Of a stretch of 34,707 bases of DNA, positions 1 to 6,759 are shown one piece after another (positions within the stretch are counted from its first letter, which is position 1; each line of letters starts with the position of its first letter). Under the pieces are notes generated by a model. The model saw only the letters and a program-made list of their open reading frames with translations. It had not been told where the DNA came from and did no database searches. Position numbers and translations under genes: made by a program. This stretch comes from Lachnospiraceae bacterium (GTDB lineage Bacteria > Bacillota > Clostridia > Lachnospirales > Lachnospiraceae), in assembly GCA_017615545.1 (NCBI GenBank), contig JAFZZY010000012.1, positions 1 to 34,707 on the forward strand, written 5' to 3'.

Positions 1-2330
1 ATCTGAGTCAGGTCGTTGGTACCGAAGCAGAAGAAATCAGCTTCCTTAGCGATCTCGTCAGCGGTAAGAGCTGCACGAGGGATCTCGATCATGGTACCTA
101 CTTCGTACTCAAGCTTAACGCCTGCAGCTGCGATCTCAGCGTCAGCGGTCTCAACAACGATCTTCTTAACGAACTTGAGTTCCTTAACCTCGCATACCAG
201 CGGGATCATGATCTCAGGCTTAACGTTCCATGTAGGATGAGCCTTCTGAACTTCGATAGCGGCACGGATAACAGCCTTGGTCTGCATCTTAGCGATCTCA
301 GGATAGGTAACCGCAAGACGGCAGCCTCTGTGACCCATCATAGGGTTGAACTCGTGGAGGCCGGCAATGATGTTCTTGATAGCCTCTACAGACTTGCCCT
401 GAGCCTTAGCGAGCTTCTCGATGTCCTCTTCCTCGGTAGGAACGAACTCATGAAGCGGCGGATCCAGGAAACGGATGGTAACCGGGTTGCCTTCCAGAGC
501 TTCGTACAGAGCCTTGAAGTCGCCCTGCTGATAAGGAAGGATCTTCTCAAGAGCTGCTTCTCTCTCTTCTACGGTATCGGAGCAGATCATCTCACGGAAT
601 GCAGCGATACGGCTCTCTTCGAAGAACATGTGCTCGGTACGGCACAGACCGATACCTTCAGCGCCCAGCTCACGAGCCTTCTTAGCGTCTGCAGGAGTAT
701 CTGCGTTTGTACGAACCTTAAGCTTACGATATTTATCAGCCCAAGCCATAACACGGCCGAAGGTTCCTGCGATGGAAGCGTCTACGGTCTTGATCTGGCC
801 CTTGTAGATGTTACCTGTGGTACCGTCGATGGAGATCCAGTCTCCTTCAACGAATGTCTCACCTGCGAGGGTGAACTTCTTATTCTCTTCGTCCATAGCG
901 ATGTCGCCGCAACCGGATACACAGCAGGTACCCATACCACGAGCAACAACGGCTGCGTGAGAGGTCATACCACCACGAACCGTCAGGATACCCTGAGCAG
1001 CCTTCATACCGGTGATATCCTCGGGAGAGGTCTCAAGACGAACCAGAACGACCTTCTCGCCCTTCTCTTTCCAAACTACTGCATCGTCAGCGGTAAATAC
1101 TACCTTACCGGTTGCAGCACCCGGAGAAGCACCGAGGCCCTTACCCAGAGGCTTAGCAGCCTTCAGAGCAGCAGCATCGAACTGAGGGTGAAGAAGTGTA
1201 TCCAGGTTACGAGGATCGATCATAGCAACAGCCTCAGCCTCGGTCTTGTGTCCCTCGTCTACGAGGTCGCAAGCGATCTGAAGAGCAGCCTGAGCGGTTC
1301 TCTTACCGTTACGGCACTGCAGCATGTAGAGCTTACGGTTCTCAACGGTGAACTCCATATCCTGCATGTCATGATAGTGGTTTTCAAGTGTCTCACATAC
1401 CTTGATGAACTCAGCGTATGCTTCAGGGAACTCCTGCTCCATCTGTGCGATCGGCATAGGAGTACGAACACCGGCAACAACGTCCTCGCCCTGTGCGTTC
1501 TTAAGGAACTCACCCATGAGCTTCTTCTCACCGGTTGCGGGGTCACGGGTAAATGCAACACCTGTACCGGATTCGTTGTTCAGGTTACCGAATACCATGG
1601 GCATTACGTTTACTGCAGTACCCCAGGAATAAGGGATATCGTTATCACGACGATATACGTTTGCACGAGGGTTATCCCAAGAACGGAATACAGCCTCGAT
1701 AGCGAGCTTCAACTGCTCTACCGGATCGGACGGGAAGTCCTTACCCAGCTGATTCTTATACTCAGCCTTGAACTGCTCAGCGAGCTTCTTCAGGTCAGCT
1801 GCGTTCAGGTCAACGTCGAACTGAACACCCTTCTCAGTCTTCATCTCGTCGATGAGCTTCTCAAAGTACTTCTTACCAACTTCCATAACGACATCCGAGA
1901 ACATCTGGATGAAACGTCTGTAGGAATCGTATACGAAACGCTCAAATGCGGGATCCGGGTTGCCGGCGATCATAGCCGCAACGACCTCATCATTCAAACC
2001 AAGATTCAGGATGGTATCCATCATACCGGGCATAGATGCACGCGCACCGGAACGTACGGAAACCAAGAGAGGATTCTTGAGGTCACCGAACTTCTTGCCG
2101 TTGAGTTCCTCCATCTTTGCTACATACTCCATGGTCTGACCCATGATCTCATCGTTGATCTTACGACCATCCTCATAGTACTGTGTACAAGCCTCAGTCG
2201 TGATCGTGAAGCCCTGCGGAACGGGAAGTCCAATGCCGGTCATCTCAGCCAGGTTTGCACCCTTACCACCGAGAAGATTACGCATGGTCATGTCGCCTTC
2301 ACTAAACATGTAGACCCACTTTTTTGCCAT
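1..2330 (-). CDS. ppdK: Pyruvate, phosphate dikinase (C-terminus cut by window edge)
   Basis: This enzyme interconverts pyruvate, ATP and phosphate with PEP, AMP and pyrophosphate in the cytoplasm, and anaerobes commonly use it in a PPi-linked glycolysis. The N-terminus reads MAKKWVYMFSEGD followed by GGKGANLAEMTGIGLPVPQG, typical of the ATP-grasp nucleotide-binding domain. The phosphohistidine swivel motif GGMTSHAAVVARGMG is encoded near positions 945-990. The PEP/pyruvate barrel is present as far as EIPRAALTADEIAKEADFF and FGTNDLTQ at the left edge. About 776 codons are visible against a usual 870-880 residues, so roughly the last 100 residues, with the end of the barrel, lie outside. The ATG at 2328-2330 follows an AGGAGG site at about 2340-2345. 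The gene has its own strong promoter and comes after the glyS terminator, so it is probably transcribed separately from the era-recO-glyS group. The identification is very secure. Confidence 0.97.
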   Translation of the reverse strand, partial: MAKKWVYMFSEGDMTMRNLLGGKGANLAEMTGIGLPVPQGFTITTEACTQYYEDGRKINDEIMGQTMEYVAKMEELNGKKFGDLKNPLLVSVRSGARASMPGMMDTILNLGLNDEVVAAMIAGNPDPAFERFVYDSYRRFIQMFSDVVMEVGKKYFEKLIDEMKTEKGVQFDVDLNAADLKKLAEQFKAEYKNQLGKDFPSDPVEQLKLAIEAVFRSWDNPRANVYRRDNDIPYSWGTAVNVMPMVFGNLNNESGTGVAFTRDPATGEKKLMGEFLKNAQGEDVVAGVRTPMPIAQMEQEFPEAYAEFIKVCETLENHYHDMQDMEFTVENRKLYMLQCRNGKRTAQAALQIACDLVDEGHKTEAEAVAMIDPRNLDTLLHPQFDAAALKAAKPLGKGLGASPGAATGKVVFTADDAVVWKEKGEKVVLVRLETSPEDITGMKAAQGILTVRGGMTSHAAVVARGMGTCCVSGCGDIAMDEENKKFTLAGETFVEGDWISIDGTTGNIYKGQIKTVDASIAGTFGRVMAWADKYRKLKVRTNADTPADAKKARELGAEGIGLCRTEHMFFEESRIAAFREMICSDTVEEREAALEKILPYQQGDFKALYEALEGNPVTIRFLDPPLHEFVPTEEEDIEKLAKAQGKSVEAIKNIIAGLHEFNPMMGHRGCRLAVTYPEIAKMQTKAVIRAAIEVQKAHPTWNVKPEIMIPLVCEVKELKFVKKIVVETADAEIAAAGVKLEYEVGTMIEIPRAALTADEIAKEADFFCFGTNDLTQ

Positions 2331-2475
2331 TTGTTAAAACCTCCTAATCATTCGGCATCTGCCGTAGTTACTTTATTATGTCACTGTGATGACATGGTGT
2401 GTATCTTGCTTTAAGACACAACACAAGTGAGCCGCGCAAGAAAGACCGGCGCGAGAAACTCACTGCGATACGTCG
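2331..2475 (-). other. ppdK leader with small palindromes
   Basis: The gap between glyS and ppdK is about 336 bases and holds the glyS terminator, the ppdK promoter and this leader. The leader contains an inverted repeat ATGTCA/TGACAT around 2378-2395, with the odd palindrome TCACTGTGA inside it, and a short CGGCA/TGCCG hairpin just upstream of the ribosome site. I recognise no known riboswitch and see no second gene here. Confidence 0.4.
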
Positions 2476-2504
2476 ATTATATCAACTTTGAGACTTATAG
2501 TAAA
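2476..2504 (-). promoter_or_regulatory. Promoter of ppdK
   Basis: On the minus strand a -35 box TTTACT (2499-2504) and a perfect -10 box TATAAT (2476-2481) are separated by 17 bp. The predicted transcript starts near 2469 and leaves a leader of about 140 nt before ppdK. Confidence 0.82.
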
Positions 2505-2600
2505 GGGTTTTTTTCAATTTTTTCGCATTTTCCCCCATTTCCACGGCTTTGCGGGCAATGTTTTCGCGGATTGTCGTCGAAACGCCGAAATCCGCATACC

Positions 2601-2631
2601 AAAACACCGCCCACACAGCATGTGCGGGCGG
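2601..2631 (-). terminator. Rho-independent terminator after glyS
   Basis: An 11-bp stem with one mismatch (arms 2607-2617 and 2621-2631, CCGCCC/GGGCGG outer part) is followed on the minus strand by TGTTTT. It lies 36 nt beyond the glyS stop codon and separates glyS from ppdK. Confidence 0.8.
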
Positions 2632-2666
2632 CGCCTCTATGCGGAAACGGTCATCGCGCTTCCGGA

Positions 2667-4055
2667 TCAATATTCAAATTTCTTCTCGAAGTATGCCTTC
2701 AGGTCGGTGATCGCCACGCGCTCCTGCTCCATGGTGTCACGCTCACGAACGGTTACGCAGCCGTCGGTCTCGCTCTCGAAGTCGTAGGTTACGCAGAACG
2801 GAGTACCGATCTCGTCCTGACGACGATAACGCTTACCGATGTTGCCGCGATCGTCGAACTCACAGTTGTAGATCTTCGACAGGTCAGCAAAGATCTTCTC
2901 AGCGCCTTCGTTCAGCTTCTTAGAGAGCGGCAGTACGCCGATCTTCACCGGAGCGATCGCCGGGTGGAAGTGCATTACGTTGCGGACATCACCGTCGCCG
3001 ATGGTCTCCTCGTCGTAAGCAGCGCACAGGAATGCCAGTGTAACGCGATCTGCGCCCAATGACGGCTCGATAACGTACGGGATATACTTCTCCTTCGTCT
3101 CATCGTCAAAGTACGCCATATCCTCGCCTGAGGTGTTCTGGTGCTGGGTCAGGTCGTAGTCGGTACGATCTGCGATGCCCCAAAGTTCGCCCCAGCCGAA
3201 CGGGAACAGGAACTCGAGGTCCGTGGTCGCCTTGCTGTAGAAGCAAAGCTCTTCCGGCGAATGGTCGCGGGCACGCATCTCTTCGTCTTTGATGCCCAGT
3301 TCTTTCAGCCAGTTGATGCAGAACTGCTTCCAGTATGCAAACCACTCCAGATCCGTGCCGGGCTTGCAGAAGAACTCGAGTTCCATCTGCTCGAACTCAC
3401 GGGTACGGAATGTAAAGTTACCGGGTGTGATCTCGTTACGGAAGCTCTTACCGATCTGGCCAATGCCGAACGGAACCTTCTTACGGGATGTACGCTGAAC
3501 GTTCTTAAAGTTTACAAAGATACCCTGAGCGGTCTCGGGACGCAGGTAAACAACAGCCTTCGCATCCTCGGTAACGCCCTGGAAAGTCTTAAACATAAGG
3601 TTGAACTGGCGGATGTCGGTGAAGTCCTTCTTACCGCAAGTCGGGCAGCAAATGCCCTTCTCGTCGATGTAAGCCTTCATCTGCTCGTTCGTCCAGGCAT
3701 CGACACTACCCTCGATGGTAATGCCGTTTTCTGCCATATAATCCTCGATGAGCTTATCTGCACGGAAACGCTCATGGCAAGCCTTACAATCCATCAACGG
3801 ATCGGAGAAACCGCCCAGATGGCCGGAAGCCACCCATGTCTGCGGGTTCATCAGGATCGCGCAGTCTACGCCGACATTGTACGGGCTCTCCTGGATGAAC
3901 TTCTTCCACCATGCCTTCTTGATGTTGTTCTTCAGTTCCACGCCCAGGTTACCATAGTCCCAGGTGTTTGCCAGGCCGCCGTAGATCTCGGAGCCGGGGT
4001 ATACAAAGCCTCTGCTCTTACAAAGGGCAACGATCTTATCCAATGTCTTTTCCAT
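2667..4055 (-). CDS. glyS: Glycyl-tRNA synthetase, single-chain dimeric type
   Basis: This enzyme charges tRNA-Gly with glycine. At 462 residues it is the alpha2 class II type (GlyQS) rather than the two-subunit bacterial form. Visible signatures are RPETAQG (residues 172-178), motif 2 FRNEI (205-209), motif 3 GADR (334-337) and a C-terminal anticodon-binding domain beginning near [12 protein letters not shown]. Cysteine pairs CxxC at 90-93 and 137-140 look like a zinc site in the insertion. It follows an unknown lipoprotein gene, recO and era on the same strand; era-recO-glyS proximity is a familiar Firmicutes order. Only 65 bp separate it from the upstream gene, which is too little for a glycine T-box leader, and no promoter is visible there. 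Expression probably depends on read-through past the hairpin at 4087-4113. Confidence 0.97.
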   Translation of the reverse strand: MEKTLDKIVALCKSRGFVYPGSEIYGGLANTWDYGNLGVELKNNIKKAWWKKFIQESPYNVGVDCAILMNPQTWVASGHLGGFSDPLMDCKACHERFRADKLIEDYMAENGITIEGSVDAWTNEQMKAYIDEKGICCPTCGKKDFTDIRQFNLMFKTFQGVTEDAKAVVYLRPETAQGIFVNFKNVQRTSRKKVPFGIGQIGKSFRNEITPGNFTFRTREFEQMELEFFCKPGTDLEWFAYWKQFCINWLKELGIKDEEMRARDHSPEELCFYSKATTDLEFLFPFGWGELWGIADRTDYDLTQHQNTSGEDMAYFDDETKEKYIPYVIEPSLGADRVTLAFLCAAYDEETIGDGDVRNVMHFHPAIAPVKIGVLPLSKKLNEGAEKIFADLSKIYNCEFDDRGNIGKRYRRQDEIGTPFCVTYDFESETDGCVTVRERDTMEQERVAITDLKAYFEKKFEY

Positions 4056-4086
4056 CTCAGAATCCTCACATTCTTAAATTAATGAT

Positions 4087-4113
4087 ACCGGGGGTCACGT
4101 CGGTGCCCCCGGT
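4087..4113 (-). terminator. Hairpin between the lipoprotein gene and glyS, possible attenuator
   Basis: A perfect 8-bp stem ACCGGGGG/CCCCCGGT (4087-4094 and 4106-4113) lies between the lipoprotein stop codon and the glyS start. The downstream run on the minus strand (ATCATTAATTTAAG) is only weakly T-rich, so this may be a partial terminator or an mRNA-end stabiliser rather than a full stop. Confidence 0.5.
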
Positions 4114-4120
4114 CGTTGTA

Positions 4121-4927
4121 TTAGTAAAAGATTACGTACTGTACGTCATTGCTTTCGTAAAGCTTCACCGAGTTTTTATCCTCGATCTTCAATCCGCTCG
4201 ACACGTAGTAGACATTACCCTCAAAGAAGAACTGTCCGCTGACGCCGTCCGGAAGCTTTCCGCCGAAATTCACTGCGCAGATGTAGTAGTCTTTGCACAT
4301 CTCTTTGATCTTCGTCGAAGAGATCGCATTGCCCTCGGTATCTACGAACGCGCCTGCGATGTCGATGTTGAAATCGCCGATCTCGGAAACCTTACCAACT
4401 ACGAATACCTGCCAGTTTTCGAAGTATTCGTTAAACGATTTGTTGAAGTTGAGGTAATCCTCGGTCCCCTCGTATTTAAACTTCAGGGACAATGTAGTGT
4501 CCTTCAGATCGCACTGTGCGAGCGTTACCGACGTTTTGGAGGATGTGGTCGCCGTGTAGTTGTTGATGATCGGCGTGATCATATCCTTCTTGAATTCGTC
4601 GATGTTGTAGTACGCCTTGTCGAACTTCGTGTCGGTCTCCAAAGACTCGACCGATCCGTCGCAGTGAACGAAGAGGCTGGTCTCCGTAGCAGAGAACTGA
4701 TAGTCGCCCTTCGCCGGCATGGTCACGGGCACTGCCGTCGACCCATCCGGATCTGTTACTTTTGTATTATTACTCTCACCGGGCTTATTTGTCGAAGATG
4801 TCGATGATCCGTTCGTACTGTCTACAGGTTTCGTATCACCCGGATCCACGATCTTGCAACCACCGAGCGCGGTCAATGCCGCCAGTGAAAGCGCAGCCAG
4901 TGTCATCCTGACCTTAAATCTCTTCAT
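4121..4927 (-). CDS. Lipoprotein of unknown function
   Basis: The protein has 268 residues and a clear lipoprotein signal: MKRFKVRMTLAALSLAALT followed by the lipobox LGGC, so it should be anchored by its cysteine to the outer face of the membrane. A low-complexity Ser/Thr/Asn/Gly linker follows for about 40 residues, then a globular part rich in Tyr, Phe and Thr that I cannot assign to a family. The start is set by the GGGAGGAG site just upstream of 4927; an in-frame ATG at 4948 lies upstream of that site and inside a leader hairpin, so I rejected it. The gene sits between recO and glyS, has a near-consensus promoter inside the end of recO, and carries two strong leader hairpins. It therefore seems to be an independent expression unit inserted into a housekeeping operon. 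Function unknown. Confidence 0.85.
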   Translation of the reverse strand: MKRFKVRMTLAALSLAALTALGGCKIVDPGDTKPVDSTNGSSTSSTNKPGESNNTKVTDPDGSTAVPVTMPAKGDYQFSATETSLFVHCDGSVESLETDTKFDKAYYNIDEFKKDMITPIINNYTATTSSKTSVTLAQCDLKDTTLSLKFKYEGTEDYLNFNKSFNEYFENWQVFVVGKVSEIGDFNIDIAGAFVDTEGNAISSTKIKEMCKDYYICAVNFGGKLPDGVSGQFFFEGNVYYVSSGLKIEDKNSVKLYESNDVQYVIFY

Positions 4928-4940
4928 ACGATCTCCTCCC

Positions 4941-4997
4941 ATCCGCACCGATCGTGCGGATCAGCGACAGTTCTTTTTCTTCCGTAAAAACTGTCGC
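4941..4997 (-). other. Two perfect hairpins in the lipoprotein mRNA leader
   Basis: Hairpin one has a 9-bp stem GCGACAGTT/AACTGTCGC (4964-4972 and 4989-4997) and lies practically at the predicted transcript start. Hairpin two has an 8-bp stem ATCCGCAC/GTGCGGAT (4941-4948 and 4954-4961, 5-nt loop) and abuts the ribosome site. A 5'-terminal stem of this kind can protect mRNA from decay. The second could hinder ribosome access. Confidence 0.6.
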
Positions 4998-5002
4998 ATG
5001 AT

Positions 5003-5031
5003 ATTATACACTATTTTGACGCATCATGCAA
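5003..5031 (-). promoter_or_regulatory. Promoter of the lipoprotein gene
   Basis: On the minus strand -35 TTGCAT (5026-5031), a 17-bp spacer and -10 TATAAT (5003-5008) form a strong vegetative promoter. The -35 overlaps the last codons of recO. The predicted start is near 4996. Confidence 0.82.
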
Positions 5032-5802
5032 GTGTGTAAAACAATTTTGTGTTCCCATGCGATTCAGCTCCTCCAGAGAGGGGAACTGGCCGACACGTTT
5101 TTCGATGTTGCGCCGCTTGTATGCCTCACAGAATTCCAAGACTTTCGCTTCCACTTCCGGCGAAAGCGTAAATCCAAAGAGTTCCTTCAGAGGCGCAGCG
5201 CACACGTAGCGCAGCGTGAACAGCTCTGTCTTACCGAGATAGATCCCGCTGTCGTCCTTCGGCCGGCACTCCTTACAGAGCAGGCCGCCGCGGCTGTGAT
5301 AGAACCAACCCTCTTCACAAGCCTCGCCGCACTCCATGCATTCATGGATGTACGGCCCGACGCCGCCCAGCACCAGCATGCGCATCTCGAATGCGAACCG
5401 CACCAGTTTGCGCGGCATCTTATTCTTTGCGGTCAATGCTTTCAGGGCCAGGTACAGCAGGTTCAAAACATCTGTACTCTCCATCTCCTCCAACACGAAG
5501 TAACAGGCGAACTCCATGAAATACGAAGCATAGATATACGCCTCGTAATCCAAAGGCAGGTCTTCAAAAAAGTTGATGGCCTTCGCATCCTGGAGATGAT
5601 TGCTGTTGCCGTTGATGATCGTGAATTCCGCGAAGCAAAACGGGCGCGTGTAAGCGACCAGACGCGACCGCGGACGGCGACAGCCTCTGGCAAATACCGT
5701 TATTCTCCCGCGCTCTTTCGTGATCAGCTCGAGCACCCGGTCATTTTCCCCGACCGGCGTGCTTTTCGCCACCACCCCGGTCACGATCGTCTCAGCATTC
5801 AT
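5011..5802 (-). CDS. recO: DNA repair protein RecO
   Basis: RecO works with RecF and RecR to load RecA onto SSB-coated single-stranded DNA during gap repair and recombination. The 263-residue protein has the N-terminal OB-fold (TIVTGVVAKSTPVGENDRVL and onward), a helical middle, and a four-cysteine zinc motif, CxxC at 155-158 and CxxC at 176-179, which is typical of Gram-positive RecO. It starts 3 bp after the era stop codon, with an AAAGGA site inside the end of era, so the two genes are translationally close and co-transcribed from the M16 peptidase promoter. Its last codons carry the promoter of the next gene. Confidence 0.95.
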   Translation of the reverse strand: MNAETIVTGVVAKSTPVGENDRVLELITKERGRITVFARGCRRPRSRLVAYTRPFCFAEFTIINGNSNHLQDAKAINFFEDLPLDYEAYIYASYFMEFACYFVLEEMESTDVLNLLYLALKALTAKNKMPRKLVRFAFEMRMLVLGGVGPYIHECMECGEACEEGWFYHSRGGLLCKECRPKDDSGIYLGKTELFTLRYVCAAPLKELFGFTLSPEVEAKVLEFCEAYKRRNIEKRVGQFPSLEELNRMGTQNCFTHLHDASK

Positions 5803-5805
5803 AGA

Positions 5806-6735
5806 TCATTTTCCTTTTAGTTCCTTCGGGTCGTAGCCCAAACTGCTCAGCAGCATCGGGTCGTCCCGCCAGTTCTCGCGCACCTTCACCCACAGTTTCA
5901 GGTTGACCTGCATCTCGAGCATCTCTTCGATGTTTTTGCGTGCACCGGAGCCGATCTTCTTCAGCATGGCGCCGCCCTTGCCGATGATGATGCCTTTGTG
6001 CGACTCGCGTTCGCAGATGATGGTCGCATCGATGTCGGTGAGTGAGTCATTCCGCTCTTTCATGCGGTCGATTTCCACCGCGATGCCGTGCGGGATCTCG
6101 TCCGACAGCAAACGCAGCGCCTGCTCGCGGATCATCTCCGCGGCGATCTGGCGCATGGTCTGGTCCGTCACCGTATCCTCGTCATAGAATACGGGACCGT
6201 ACGGCAAATGCTCGAAGATCGCCGTCAGAACGTCGTCTACGCCCTTATCCTTCAGCGCGCTGACACAGACTACACCAGCGAAATTCATCAGGCTGTTGTA
6301 GGTCGCGAGGACCTGTGTGATCTCTTCTTTTTGGATGGTGTCAGTCTTATTGATCACGAGAAGCACCGGGACCCGCAGTTGCTTCAGGAGCTTTACGATC
6401 TCCTGCTCGCCGGCGCCGACGTAAGTCGTCGGCTCGACGAGCCACAGGATGAGGTCGACTTCTTTGATCGTCTTTAAGACGACATCTTCCATATACGTGC
6501 CCAGTTTGTTTTTCACCTTATGCATGCCGGGGGTGTCCAGAAATATGATCTGGCCGCGCTCGTCGGTGTAGACGGTGCGGATCCGGTTGCGGGTCGTCTG
6601 CGGCTTCTTCGACGTGATCGCGATCTTCTGCCCGATCAGATGGTTCATCAGCGTGGATTTGCCGACGTTCGGGCGTCCGATCAGCGTCACAAAGCCGGAC
6701 CGGGTCGTTTCGTTTTGATTCTTGTTATCTTCCAT
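5806..6735 (-). CDS. era: GTPase Era
   Basis: Era is an essential GTPase that binds the 3' end of 16S rRNA and assists 30S subunit assembly. The GTPase motifs are all visible: G1 GRPNVGKST (20-28), G3 DTPG (67-70), G4 NKTD (129-132) and G5 SAL (159-161). The C-terminal KH domain carries GKGG (252-255). Length 309 is normal for the family. It lies 24 bp downstream of the M16 peptidase gene and 3 bp upstream of recO, so the three appear to form one transcript. Confidence 0.98.
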   Translation of the reverse strand: MEDNKNQNETTRSGFVTLIGRPNVGKSTLMNHLIGQKIAITSKKPQTTRNRIRTVYTDERGQIIFLDTPGMHKVKNKLGTYMEDVVLKTIKEVDLILWLVEPTTYVGAGEQEIVKLLKQLRVPVLLVINKTDTIQKEEITQVLATYNSLMNFAGVVCVSALKDKGVDDVLTAIFEHLPYGPVFYDEDTVTDQTMRQIAAEMIREQALRLLSDEIPHGIAVEIDRMKERNDSLTDIDATIICERESHKGIIIGKGGAMLKKIGSGARKNIEEMLEMQVNLKLWVKVRENWRDDPMLLSSLGYDPKELKGK

Positions 6736-6759
6736 GAAAAACCAATCCCTTTCAGGGTC

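Noticed and set aside
237..2414. Long open frame on the plus strand opposite ppdK
   Set aside because: The minus strand codes for unmistakable pyruvate phosphate dikinase throughout; the plus frame has no recognisable domains and is a shadow of its codon bias.
4056..4120. Glycine T-box riboswitch before glyS
   Set aside because: The gap is only 65 nt and contains a simple 8-bp hairpin; a T-box leader needs well over 150 nt with specifier and antiterminator elements.
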